Positions 15,326-23,683 of a stretch of DNA of 52,315 nt are shown here, in pieces. The notes beneath the pieces were generated by a model. It was not told the DNA's origin. It saw only the letters and a list, made by a program, of their open reading frames with translations, and made no database searches. A program made the translations under genes and the position numbers. Each line of letters begins with the position of its first letter. Positions within the stretch are counted from its first letter, which is position 1. The DNA is from Pseudomonadota bacterium (GTDB taxonomy: Bacteria; Pseudomonadota; Gammaproteobacteria; Burkholderiales; Burkholderiaceae_C): contig JAKOZT010000040.1 in the NCBI GenBank assembly GCA_029779845.1, positions 1 through 52,315 of the forward strand, read 5' to 3'.

Positions 15326-16744
15326 ATGAGACTGAAGATGCTTTGCGCGGCGCTGGCGGGCGCGACCGTGCTGGTGGCTGCCTGCGGCAGCGGCGGCGAC
15401 GACACCCCGGCGGCCGTCACCCCGACCAAAAACGTGCTGTTCTTCCTGGGCGATGGCATGGGCATTACCACGCTGACCGCGGCACGCATCTACCACGTCG
15501 GCGAGGACGGCGAGCTGACCATCGACCAGCTGCCCGAGACCGCGTTCGTGCACACCTATTCGGCCGACGGCCAGGTGACCGACAGCGCCCCGTCGATGTC
15601 GGCCTACATGACCGGCGTGAAGATGAACAACGAAGTGATCGCGATGTCGGCCGAGACGGTCGCCACCGACGCTTCCGGCGCGCCTTACCACACCCGCTAC
15701 GACAGCACCTGCCCGGCGGGCAACGGCACGCCGGCGGAAACGCTGCTGGAGCAGATGAAGGCCGCCGGCTACGGCACCGGCGTGGTGACCACGACGCGCA
15801 TCACGCATGCCACGCCGGCCGCCACCTACTCGCACGTGTGCCACCGCGACGCCGAGAACACCATTGCCGCGGCCCTGGTGCCCGGCGGGGCGGGCTACAA
15901 CGCCAAGCTCGGCGACGGCGTGGACGTGATCCTGGGCGGCGGCACCAGCTACTTCATGCCCAAGGAAGACGGCGGCACGCGCAACGACAAGCGCAACCTG
16001 ATCGACGAACTGAAGGCCAAGAGCTACAGCTACGCGGCCGACAAGGCCGCGTTCGACAAGCTGCCGGTGGACGGCAGCCGGATCGTCGGGCTGTTCACCA
16101 AGAGCCACATGGCCTACGACCTGGACCGTGACCCGGCCAAGGAGCCGAGCCTGGCCGAGATGACCCTCAAGGCCATCGACGTGCTGTCGGCCAAGAAGAA
16201 GGGCTTCTTCCTGATGGTCGAGGGCGGCCGCATCGACCACGCGCTGCACGCGACCAACGCGCGCCGCGCGCTGCAGGACACGGTGGCTTTCGACGCCGCC
16301 ATCGCGGCGGCGCTGACCCGCATGCAGGCGCTCGACCCGGGGCTGAAGAACACCCTCGTCGTCGTCACCGCCGACCACGACCACGCGCTGCAGATGAACG
16401 GCTACGCCGCGCGCACCGGCAAGACCGAGCCGGGCAAGCCGGGCGTGCTCGGGCTGGTGAACAACTACGTGAACGGCAAGCCTTCCACCGACGTGGACGG
16501 CAACCCGTACACCATCCTGGGCTTCGGCAACGGCCCGCGCCGGCTGGCCACGCGCGGCCCGATCGACGCGGCGTCGCTGGAAGGCACCGACTTCCTCCAG
16601 GAAGCGGTGGTGCCGCTGAGCAGCGAAACGCACGGCGGCGGCGATGTCTTCCTGGGCGCGCAGGGCCTGGGCGCCGAGAACTTCTCGGGCGTGCTGACCA
16701 ACAACGAGGTGTTCGGCCTCATCAAGAAATCCATCGGGCTGTGA
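15326..16744 (+). CDS. Alkaline phosphatase, putative lipoprotein
   Basis: A 472-residue PhoA-superfamily phosphomonoesterase. The nucleophile is Ser87 in TDSAPSMSAYMTG; metal ligands are visible in FLGDGMG (residues 40-46), EGGRIDHALH, TADHDHA and SETHGGGD. An N-terminal signal with VAAC (Cys20) suggests lipid anchoring, unlike the following paralogue. It hydrolyses phosphate monoesters outside the cytoplasm to scavenge phosphate. GAGGGA precedes the ATG. It is first gene after a Pho box and 32 bases before the second phosphatase. A 56-base stretch (15578-15633) is identical to the paralogue. Confidence 0.93.
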   Translation: MRLKMLCAALAGATVLVAACGSGGDDTPAAVTPTKNVLFFLGDGMGITTLTAARIYHVGEDGELTIDQLPETAFVHTYSADGQVTDSAPSMSAYMTGVKMNNEVIAMSAETVATDASGAPYHTRYDSTCPAGNGTPAETLLEQMKAAGYGTGVVTTTRITHATPAATYSHVCHRDAENTIAAALVPGGAGYNAKLGDGVDVILGGGTSYFMPKEDGGTRNDKRNLIDELKAKSYSYAADKAAFDKLPVDGSRIVGLFTKSHMAYDLDRDPAKEPSLAEMTLKAIDVLSAKKKGFFLMVEGGRIDHALHATNARRALQDTVAFDAAIAAALTRMQALDPGLKNTLVVVTADHDHALQMNGYAARTGKTEPGKPGVLGLVNNYVNGKPSTDVDGNPYTILGFGNGPRRLATRGPIDAASLEGTDFLQEAVVPLSSETHGGGDVFLGAQGLGAENFSGVLTNNEVFGLIKKSIGL

Positions 16745-16776
16745 TGCGCAGGCCATCGAACGAGGAACACCACATC

Positions 16777-18294
16777 ATGACCACCGCACTTCGCTCCGCT
16801 TCCCTGGCCCTGGCGCTGTCCGGCGTGCTGGCCGGCCTAGGCACCGCTGCGCATGCCGCCGGCGAGGCCCGCAACGTGATCTTCTTCCTGGGCGACGGCA
16901 TGGGCCCCGTCACCGTCACCGCCGCGCGCATCTACAAGGGCGAAAAGGAGCTGGCGGCCAAGCCCGGCTCGCTGGCGAGCAGCGAGCGCGCCAAGCTGGC
17001 CATGCAGTCGCTGCCCTACGCGGCGCGCATCAAGACCTTCTCGAAGGACGGGCAGACCACCGACAGCGCCCCGTCGATGTCGGCCTACATGACCGGCGTG
17101 AAGATGAACAACGAGGTCATCTCGATGTCCGCCGACACGCTGGCCTATGCGCCGGACGGCTCGCAGTACATCAGGGGCGAGGACACCACCTGCACCGCGG
17201 CCAACGGCCAGCCGGCGATCACGCTGCTGGAGCTGTCCAAGGCCAAGGGCCGCTCGGTCGGCGCGGTGTCCACCACCCGCGTCGGCCACGCCACGCCGGC
17301 GGCCACCTATGCGCACATCTGCAACCGCAACGCCTACAACACCATCGCCGAGCAGTCGGTGCCCAGCCATGCCAACTACAACACCCGGCTGGGCGACGGC
17401 GTGGACGTGCTGATGGGCGGCGGCCAGCGAAACTACCTACCCAAGGCGGTCAACCCGAGCAGCAAGCGCACCGACGGGGTGAACCTGGTGAGCGCCATGC
17501 AGGCCGGCGGCTACACCTACGTGGACACCGGCACGGCCCTGAGCGCGCTGGACGCCACCCGGACGAGCAAGCTGCTGGGGCTGTTCTCGCAGAGCGAGAT
17601 GGCCTACGAGCTGGACCGCGTGAACCAGAATCTGAACCAGCCCAGCCTGGCGCAGATGACGGAAAAGGCGCTCGACGTGCTGAGCCGCAACAGCGCCGGC
17701 TTCTTCCTGATGGTCGAAGGCGGCCGCATCGACCACGCGCTGCACGGCAGCAACGCCAAGCGCGCGCTGGAGGACACGCTGGCGATGGACAAGGCCATCG
17801 AGTCGGCGCTGGCCTACATGGAGAAGAAGGATCCGGGGCTGAAGAACACGCTGATCGTGGTGACCGCCGACCATGACCACGCCATCGCGTTCAACGGCTA
17901 CGCCAGGATCGGCAACCCGATCCTGGGCAAGGTGGTGAGCTACGACAGCGGCAAGCTGGCCCTGGCCGCCGACGGCAAGCCCTACACCACGCTGGTGTTC
18001 GGCAACGGCGGCCGCCCCGACGCCAGCGCCGCCAGCCTCGTCAACGCCGAGGACGGCAACAAGCCCTGGGTCGCACCGGCGCGCGGCGCCAGCCGCGAAG
18101 ACCTGACCGACGTGGACACCACGCAGGACAACTTCCTGCAGGAAGTGGGAATCAACCTCGGCACCCCCGGCGCCGAGACGCACGGCGGCGGCGACGTGAT
18201 GCTGTTCGCGGGCGGCGCCGGCGCGCGCATCTTCAAGGGCACGATGGACAACACCAAGGTGTTCTCCAAGGTCAAGGAAGCCGCGGGCCTGTGA
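16777..18294 (+). CDS. Alkaline phosphatase, secreted
   Basis: A 505-residue paralogue of the preceding phosphatase, with a cleavable Sec signal peptide ending AHA near residue 27 rather than a lipobox. The catalytic Ser97 lies in TDSAPSMSAYMTG and metal-binding segments FLGDGMG, EGGRIDHALH, TADHDHA and AETHGGGD are conserved. An insertion before the C-terminal metal motif (residues about 420-465) distinguishes it from the first copy. GAGGAA precedes the ATG. Its stop overlaps a GTG of the next frame (GTGA). It belongs to the same Pho-box operon, giving one anchored and one soluble enzyme. Confidence 0.93.
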   Translation: MTTALRSASLALALSGVLAGLGTAAHAAGEARNVIFFLGDGMGPVTVTAARIYKGEKELAAKPGSLASSERAKLAMQSLPYAARIKTFSKDGQTTDSAPSMSAYMTGVKMNNEVISMSADTLAYAPDGSQYIRGEDTTCTAANGQPAITLLELSKAKGRSVGAVSTTRVGHATPAATYAHICNRNAYNTIAEQSVPSHANYNTRLGDGVDVLMGGGQRNYLPKAVNPSSKRTDGVNLVSAMQAGGYTYVDTGTALSALDATRTSKLLGLFSQSEMAYELDRVNQNLNQPSLAQMTEKALDVLSRNSAGFFLMVEGGRIDHALHGSNAKRALEDTLAMDKAIESALAYMEKKDPGLKNTLIVVTADHDHAIAFNGYARIGNPILGKVVSYDSGKLALAADGKPYTTLVFGNGGRPDASAASLVNAEDGNKPWVAPARGASREDLTDVDTTQDNFLQEVGINLGTPGAETHGGGDVMLFAGGAGARIFKGTMDNTKVFSKVKEAAGL

Positions 18295-18311
18295 ACACCT
18301 CGAGCAGCACC

Positions 18312-19043
18312 ATGATCCGCATCCTCGCGCCGCACCGCCTCGCCATCGCGCTGGGCGCACTGATCGCCCTGCCCGCGCTGGCCGGCGACGGCGCCGCGCC
18401 CGCCGTCGACGCGGCGCCGGCGGTGGACCTGCGCGTCAGCTACCACACGCGCGAGATCGACAACGAGGGCGTGCAGCGCGAGACGCGTCACGTCAACCGC
18501 ATGTACCGGCGCGCCGGCATGGTGTGGACCGAGCGCGAGTTGCCGGCGGCGCTGGCGAAGAGCCTGGCGCACGGCCATCCGCCCGACGCCCACGACGGCC
18601 CGCACGCCGGCCACGCGCACGACGAGGCGCGCGGTGCGCCGCTGCGCGTCAGCCGCGACGCCGAGGGGCGCGAGAGGGTGGAAGTGATCCTCGCCAAGAC
18701 GCGCCGCGTGATCGAGGTGGATCGTGCCCATTACGGCAACGTCGGCTATGCCGGCTCCTGGGCGGCTGCCTATTGGCTGGTGCCGCCCGCGGCGCTGGAA
18801 AAGATGCAGCGCGTGGGGGCCGTCCAGGCCGGGGTGCAGCGCTACCGCAGCGTCAATGGCGAGCTGACCACCACGGTGGACTGGGACGTGGCGCTGCAGT
18901 ACCCGCGGCGCATCGTACGCAGCGACGCACACGGCACGGCATCGACCGACGTCAGCGTGACGCGCCTGAGCACCCCGGCCGTGCCGCCGTGGAAGGCCAG
19001 CGAGTCGTTCGAGCGCGGCGACTACTCCGACCTGCTCGACTGA
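18312..19043 (+). CDS. Secreted protein with His/Asp-rich segment, phosphatase operon
   Basis: About 243 residues from ATG 18312; a GTG at 18291, overlapping the phosphatase stop, is an alternative. It has a Sec signal peptide (IALGALIALPALAG) and no family I recognise. Residues roughly 87-110 are rich in His and Asp (HGHPPDAHDGPHAGHAHDEA), suggesting metal binding. The remaining sequence contains RYRSVNGELTTTVDWDVALQYP and looks like a beta-rich periplasmic domain. Its place directly after two metal-dependent phosphatases suggests a role in their maturation or metal supply, which is inference. It overlaps the convergent GTPase gene by 22 bases. Confidence 0.75.
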   Translation: MIRILAPHRLAIALGALIALPALAGDGAAPAVDAAPAVDLRVSYHTREIDNEGVQRETRHVNRMYRRAGMVWTERELPAALAKSLAHGHPPDAHDGPHAGHAHDEARGAPLRVSRDAEGRERVEVILAKTRRVIEVDRAHYGNVGYAGSWAAAYWLVPPAALEKMQRVGAVQAGVQRYRSVNGELTTTVDWDVALQYPRRIVRSDAHGTASTDVSVTRLSTPAVPPWKASESFERGDYSDLLD

Positions 19044-20398
19044 CGCCGCAGCAGCGCCAGCAGCTCGCGCCGCGCCGCCTCGCGCCGCGGCGAGTCGGCA
19101 TCGACCCACTCGGGGTGCGCGCGCGCCGGCCGCCACGCGCCGGGCAGCGCGCGCAGGCGATCCATCGGCACGGCGCCGGCTTCGAGGTCGATGCGGTCCT
19201 GCGCCGCATGGCCGCGCGCGCGCAGCGCGGCATGCAGCCCGAGCAGGCGCTGCGCGACCACCAGGATCAGCGCGTCTTCCAGCGACAGCGATTCGCGCCC
19301 CTGCGCGGCATCGGCAATGCGCCGGGCCAGCGTGCCGAAGCCCTGGCTGATCGCGCCGCCGACGGTCGCGCCGATCGCCGTCGCCGCGCCCAGCGACAGC
19401 CCGGCCATCGCCGCATCGGCCACCAGGCCGACGCCGGCGCCGATCGCCGCGCCCTTGCCGAGCCGTACGCCGGCGTCGCGCAGCGTCTCGGGGTGGAACA
19501 GGTCGGCCGCCCATCGGCCGTCGAGCCACGGCAGCATCGCCAGCTCGGCGTCGCCGCGCGCGAAGGCGTGCAGGTCCAGCAGTTCGCGCACGGCGCGCCG
19601 CGCGCGTTGCAGCGCCTCGGCGCGGAAGGCGTCGAGCGCCGAACGCTTGCGTGCCGCATCGGCGAGTTCGTCGCGCGCCAGCGTGCGGCGCATCGCCGCG
19701 AGCGCGAGCAGCGCGTCGGCCACGAGGCGCAGCCCGGCCTCGTCGCGCGCCGCGCGCTCGCGCTCGACGAAGGCCGCCAGCGCGCGCAGCGGCTGCTCGC
19801 GCAGGGGCAGCAGCGTGCGCAGGCTGTCGTAGAGCTGCTGCTCGCCGCCGTCGAAGGGCGCCACCGCGTCGAAGCGCTGCTGCGCGTGCAGCGCGAAGTC
19901 GGCGAGCAGCGTGCGCCACTCGGCTTCGCGCGCGCCCGCGTCGCGCACGAAGTTCAGCACCGGCAGCACCGGCCGGCCGCAGGCGGCGAGGATCTCGACC
20001 TCGCAGCGGAACTTGGCGAGCACCGGCTCGCGCACGTCGATCACGAACAGCGCCGCGTCGGCGTCGAGCAGCGCGCGCAGCACCTTGGCCTCCTGCTCGA
20101 AGGTTTCGTCGGCGGCGCGCGTCGCGAGGAAGGCGCGGATGCGCTGCGGCGGCGTCATGTCGGCGCGCAGCGGGCCGAGCGCGGCCAGCAGGCCGATCGG
20201 ATCCTCCAGCCCCGGCGTGTCGAGCAGGCGCAGGCGCACGCCGTCGTCGCTCGCGAGCTCGAGCGCCTCGACGTGGCGCGTCGTGCCGGGCCGGTCCGAC
20301 ACCTCGCCGAAATCGCGCCGCCGCGCCAGCGTGCGCAGCAGCGAGGTCTTGCCGGCGTTGGTGTGGCCGACGACGGCGATGGTGAGGCGCTCAGCCAT
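19022..20398 (-). CDS. GTPase-domain protein, DUF3482 family
   Basis: A 458-residue protein. The N-terminal GTPase domain shows the P-loop GHTNAGKTS (residues 11-19), a switch segment SDRPGTTRHVE and G3 DTPG. The middle is helical and Arg-rich, followed by a glycine-rich membrane-active segment (GKGAAIGAGVGLVADAAMAG and GAATAIGATVGGAI) and a charged C-terminus. This matches DUF3482 proteins, always found next to a DUF2868 membrane protein; the physiological role of the pair is unknown. The ATG at 20398 lies eight bases inside the end of the DUF2868 gene, so the two are coupled. Longer open frame upstream is not coding. Confidence 0.87.
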   Translation of the reverse strand: MAERLTIAVVGHTNAGKTSLLRTLARRRDFGEVSDRPGTTRHVEALELASDDGVRLRLLDTPGLEDPIGLLAALGPLRADMTPPQRIRAFLATRAADETFEQEAKVLRALLDADAALFVIDVREPVLAKFRCEVEILAACGRPVLPVLNFVRDAGAREAEWRTLLADFALHAQQRFDAVAPFDGGEQQLYDSLRTLLPLREQPLRALAAFVERERAARDEAGLRLVADALLALAAMRRTLARDELADAARKRSALDAFRAEALQRARRAVRELLDLHAFARGDAELAMLPWLDGRWAADLFHPETLRDAGVRLGKGAAIGAGVGLVADAAMAGLSLGAATAIGATVGGAISQGFGTLARRIADAAQGRESLSLEDALILVVAQRLLGLHAALRARGHAAQDRIDLEAGAVPMDRLRALPGAWRPARAHPEWVDADSPRREAARRELLALLRRQSSRSE

Positions 20399-21701
20399 GG
20401 TCGGCGATCGTGATGTCGGCGCGCCCGGCGGCATCCAGCCAGTCGCGCCAGCGCGCGCGCTGCGCGGCGTCGGGCGGGGGCAGCAGCAGCAGTTCGATGC
20501 GGCCGGCGTGCGCCGCCTCGATGAAGCGCAGCGTGCCGCGGTCCGGCGTCGAGGGCGCGTGGCAGGCGAGCAGCAGCCGCTCGGGCGGGCGCTCGGCGAG
20601 CCGGCGCAGCAGCTCGCGGCGCTCGTCGAGCCCGCCGTCGACGCGCGCATGCCAGCTCGCGGCTTCGGCCAGCGCGGCCGGCAGCTCGACCTCGCCCGGC
20701 AGCTCGAAGCCCAGCAGCACGCGCGTGCCGGGCTCGGCATCCACCGCCGCGCCGCCGCGCGGCGCAGCGCCGTGCGCGTGTTCGCCGTCGATCACGCGCG
20801 TCGGCGCGAGCGCCTCGAAGCGCGCGATCAGGCGGCGGTAGTAGGGGTCGTCGAGGTCGAGCGCGCCGCCGCGCCGGCGCCGCCACAGCACCGCGCCGCA
20901 CAGCGCCACCAGCAGCGCGCGCGGCAGCACGCCGTAGACCAGCGTGCCGGTGATCAGCCATTGGCCGAGCGCGCGCGAGGCGCCTTCGTCGTCGGGGTAC
21001 TCGGGCACCGGCGCCGGCAGGCCGATGCGCTCGGGCAGCCAGGCGATCGCCTCGGCGACGCGGCCGAGCGTGCGCGGCGCGAGGATGGTGGTCTCCCAGC
21101 CGAGCCGGTAGGCGCTGAACGCGAACACCGCCGCCAGGATCAGCGCGGCGGCGCCGTACACCAGCGCCCACAGCAGGTGGTTGAGCCCGCCCAGCGCCCA
21201 GGCCATCAGCCGGCGCGCCGCCAGCACGCGCAGCGCCGCCGGCCAGACGCGCCGCAGCGAGGCCGGCAGCCGGCGGTGCCGCGCCAGCGCGCTGATCGCG
21301 CCGCCCCAGAAGCCGCTCCCGCCGCTGCCGCCGCGCGCGCCGGCCAGCGCGAACAGCGCCCACAGCACGATGCCGGCGAGGTTGAAGAAGATCAGCGAGA
21401 GCATCACCGCCAGCGCGTTGATCTGGCGCTGGCTGCCGAGCAGCCCCAGCGCCACCAGCAGCCCGAGCAGCAGCACCGCGCCGGCGAGCAGCAGGCCGAC
21501 GCCGGTGGCGCGGTCGCGCAGCGTGCGCACGTCGCGGTCGAGCCCGGTGTTGGCGGCCAGGCGGCGCGCGCGCAGCACGATGCGCTGCTGGCGCTCGTCG
21601 CTCGCGGCGGCGGCCTCGGCCAGCGCGGCGTCGTCGCGCAAGGGCGTGTCGGCCTCGAGGTCTTTGACCGCCTCGGCGAGCAGCAGGTCGTCCAGAGTCA
21701 T
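20391..21701 (-). CDS. DUF2868 family membrane protein
   Basis: A 436-residue protein with four or more membrane segments: two near residues 70-125 (GVGLLLAGAVLLLGLLVALG and LIFFNLAGIVLWALFALAG), one near 180 and one near 255. The C-terminal half, after WRRRRGGALDLDDPYYRR, is soluble and ends in an Asp/Arg-rich alpha/beta region. It is the regular partner of DUF3482 GTPases. By analogy the GTPase may act on or with this membrane protein, but no activity is known. The gene precedes and overlaps the GTPase gene by eight bases. Confidence 0.85.
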   Translation of the reverse strand: MTLDDLLLAEAVKDLEADTPLRDDAALAEAAAASDERQQRIVLRARRLAANTGLDRDVRTLRDRATGVGLLLAGAVLLLGLLVALGLLGSQRQINALAVMLSLIFFNLAGIVLWALFALAGARGGSGGSGFWGGAISALARHRRLPASLRRVWPAALRVLAARRLMAWALGGLNHLLWALVYGAAALILAAVFAFSAYRLGWETTILAPRTLGRVAEAIAWLPERIGLPAPVPEYPDDEGASRALGQWLITGTLVYGVLPRALLVALCGAVLWRRRRGGALDLDDPYYRRLIARFEALAPTRVIDGEHAHGAAPRGGAAVDAEPGTRVLLGFELPGEVELPAALAEAASWHARVDGGLDERRELLRRLAERPPERLLLACHAPSTPDRGTLRFIEAAHAGRIELLLLPPPDAAQRARWRDWLDAAGRADITIADHG

Positions 21702-21833
21702 CGCGCCCAAGCCTAACAGGGCGCGCCGGCGGCCCGGGCGCGTGGCCGGCACGCGATGGCGGCGTGCGAAAGTTCGCGCTCGCGCGGGCTGTCCCGATGG
21801 CGCGCGGCGCGCGGCTTGCCACACTGGCGCTGC

Positions 21834-22028
21834 ATGAGCCCCACGAAACGCTCCGTCCTGCACCAGATCGTCGTCAACGATGCCCGCGAGTTCGCGGTGT
21901 GGCCCAGCGCCAGGCCGCTGCCCTCGGGCTGGCGCCCGGCGGGGCGCACCGGCACGCGCGACGAACTGCTGCTGCATCTGCGCTCGTCCTTCGCCCCGCT
22001 GGTCGAGCTGCCGCCTGTCCGGAAGTGA
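21834..22028 (+). CDS. MbtH-like protein (orphan)
   Basis: A 64-residue protein matching the MbtH fold along most of its length: HQIVVNDAREFAVWP corresponds to the family VVNDEGQYSLWP, and PSGWRPAG to the conserved PAGW. MbtH proteins normally activate adenylation domains of nonribosomal peptide synthetases. No synthetase or siderophore gene occurs in this window, and the family's conserved C-terminal W-T-D-M-R-P is replaced by SSFAPLVELPP, so it may have diverged. The ATG has no Shine-Dalgarno; CACACT at 21820-21825 lies eight bases upstream, suggesting leaderless expression. Confidence 0.75.
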   Translation: MSPTKRSVLHQIVVNDAREFAVWPSARPLPSGWRPAGRTGTRDELLLHLRSSFAPLVELPPVRK

Positions 22029-22114
22029 TCGGCCGGCGTCGCCGGGCGCGTGGCGCGCCGGGGCCGCGGCGGGCACAGTGAGGGCATCGCAGCCCTTGCA
22101 CCACGGAGCCTCTC

Positions 22115-22681
22115 ATGCGCAGCGCCCTGATCGTCGTCGACGTCCAGCAATCCTTCACCCGCCGTCCGTATTTCAGCGCCGAGCGCGTGCCGGCCTTCCT
22201 CGCCGCGCAGAACCGGCTGATCGAAGGCTTCCAGGCGCAGGGCCTGCCGATCGTGCGCGTCTTGCACGCCTCGCCCGGCGGCGATGCCGGCGACCCCTTC
22301 GCGCCGGCCAGCGGGCTGGTCAAGCCGCTCGAAGGCCTGCGCGACTTCAGCGCCGCGCTCGAAGTGCGCAAGACGCGCCACAGCGCGCTGGTCGGCACCG
22401 GGCTGGACGTCTGGCTCACCGAGCAGGGGATCCGGCAGGTCGTCGTCAGCGGCATCCGCACCGAGCAATGCTGCGAGACCACCACGCGCCACGCCAGCGA
22501 TCTGGGCTGGCAGGTGGTGTTCGTGCCCGAGGCGACGCTCACCTTCGACATGGCGCTGCCCGACGGCACGCCGCTGCGCGCCGACGACATCGTCGCGCGC
22601 ACCGCGGCCGTGCTGGACGGGCGCTTTGCGCGCGTGCTGGACGTGGCGCAGACTCTGGCGCATGTCCGCAGCGCCGATTGA
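22115..22681 (+). CDS. Isochorismatase-family cysteine hydrolase
   Basis: A 188-residue alpha/beta hydrolase. The catalytic triad of the family is present: Asp9 in LIVVDVQ, Lys86 in VRKTRHSA and Cys119 in GIRTEQCCETT, with the cis-peptide region VVVSG just before it. The broad family includes nicotinamidases, N-carbamoyl hydrolases and isochorismatases; the substrate is not determined. GGAG precedes the ATG. It overlaps the following GlxA-type regulator gene by 20 bases, suggesting that the regulator controls this enzyme or its pathway. Confidence 0.88.
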   Translation: MRSALIVVDVQQSFTRRPYFSAERVPAFLAAQNRLIEGFQAQGLPIVRVLHASPGGDAGDPFAPASGLVKPLEGLRDFSAALEVRKTRHSALVGTGLDVWLTEQGIRQVVVSGIRTEQCCETTTRHASDLGWQVVFVPEATLTFDMALPDGTPLRADDIVARTAAVLDGRFARVLDVAQTLAHVRSAD

Positions 22682-23660
22682 TGTCTTTTTTGTTCTGCCG
22701 CGCGGCAGCCTGATCCTCGACTGGGCCGGCCCGGCCGAGGCGCTGCGCTTCGCCAACACCGAGCTGCCGGCGCCGGCGTTCCGCCTGCATTTCGTCGCGC
22801 CGCAGGCGCAGTCGCAAAGCTCGGTCGGCGCCTGCATCGCCGGCCTGGCGCCGCTGCCCGAGCGTATCGACGCGCCGGCCTGGGTGATGCTGGTCGGGCG
22901 CACCTCCGTCGGCCAGCGCCGCGGCGACGGCCAGAGCGACCGCGAAGACCGCCTCGTGATCGACTGGCTGCGCCGCGTGAGACCCGGCCAGGGCGGCGGG
23001 CACGGCGTGCGCCTCGTGACGGTGTGTTCGGGCGCGCTGCTGGCCGCCTCGGCCGGGCTGCTCGCGAAGCGGCGCGCCACCACGCACCACGGCGATCTGG
23101 ACGAGCTGGCGCGGCGCGCGCCCGATGCGATCGTCGTGCCCGACCGCGTCTTCGTCCAGGACGGCGAGGTGTGGAGCAGCGCCGGCGTCACCGCCGGCAT
23201 CGACCTCGCGCTGCACCTGGTGGCCGAGCAGTGCGGGCCGCTCGTGGCGGCGCGCGTCGCGCAGCGCATGGCGGTGGCGCTGCGGCGCGGGCCGGACGAT
23301 CCGCAGCTCTCGCCCTTCCTCGCGCACCGCCAGCATTTCAACGCGCGGCTGCACCGCGTGCAGGATGCGCTGTCGGGCGCGCCGCGCGAGGCCTGGAGCG
23401 TGGAGCGCATGGCCGCGCTGGCGCACACCACGCCGCGCACGCTGACGCGGCTGTTCGGCGCGCACGCCGGCATCACGCCGCTGGCCTATCTGCGCGGCAT
23501 CCGCCTCGCGCTGGCGCGCACGGCGCTGGAGGCGGGCAGCAGCGTCGGCGCGGCGGCGGAGGCGGCGGGCTTCCACTCCGACCTGCAGCTGCGCCGCGCC
23601 TGGCGCGCCGCCGGCCTGGCGGGATCGCCCGGCGCCTTGCGGCAGGTCAGGCCACACTAG
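22662..23660 (+). CDS. GlxA-family transcriptional regulator (DJ-1/PfpI plus AraC HTH)
   Basis: A 332-residue protein. The N-terminal DJ-1/PfpI-like domain (residues about 5-180) begins IDVFFVLPRGSLILDWAGPAEA and has the nucleophile-elbow-like VTVCSGALLAASAGLL. The C-terminal AraC domain contains WSVERMAALAHTTPRTLTRLF and the second helix-turn-helix ending RAWRAAG. GlxA proteins often regulate amino-acid, betaine or related catabolism; the ligand here is unknown. The start lies inside the hydrolase gene, so the two are co-transcribed. Stop-to-start distance to the acyltransferase is 23 bases. Confidence 0.88.
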   Translation: MSAAPIDVFFVLPRGSLILDWAGPAEALRFANTELPAPAFRLHFVAPQAQSQSSVGACIAGLAPLPERIDAPAWVMLVGRTSVGQRRGDGQSDREDRLVIDWLRRVRPGQGGGHGVRLVTVCSGALLAASAGLLAKRRATTHHGDLDELARRAPDAIVVPDRVFVQDGEVWSSAGVTAGIDLALHLVAEQCGPLVAARVAQRMAVALRRGPDDPQLSPFLAHRQHFNARLHRVQDALSGAPREAWSVERMAALAHTTPRTLTRLFGAHAGITPLAYLRGIRLALARTALEAGSSVGAAAEAAGFHSDLQLRRAWRAAGLAGSPGALRQVRPH

Positions 23661-23683
23661 CAGGCTGCGCCGAGAATCACGCG

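Noticed and set aside
19022..20740. A longer 572-residue DUF3482 product starting at 20740
   Set aside because: The extra N-terminal part is out of frame with, and antisense-free overlap of, the DUF2868 coding sequence; MAERLTIAVVGHTNAGKT at 20398 is the normal start.
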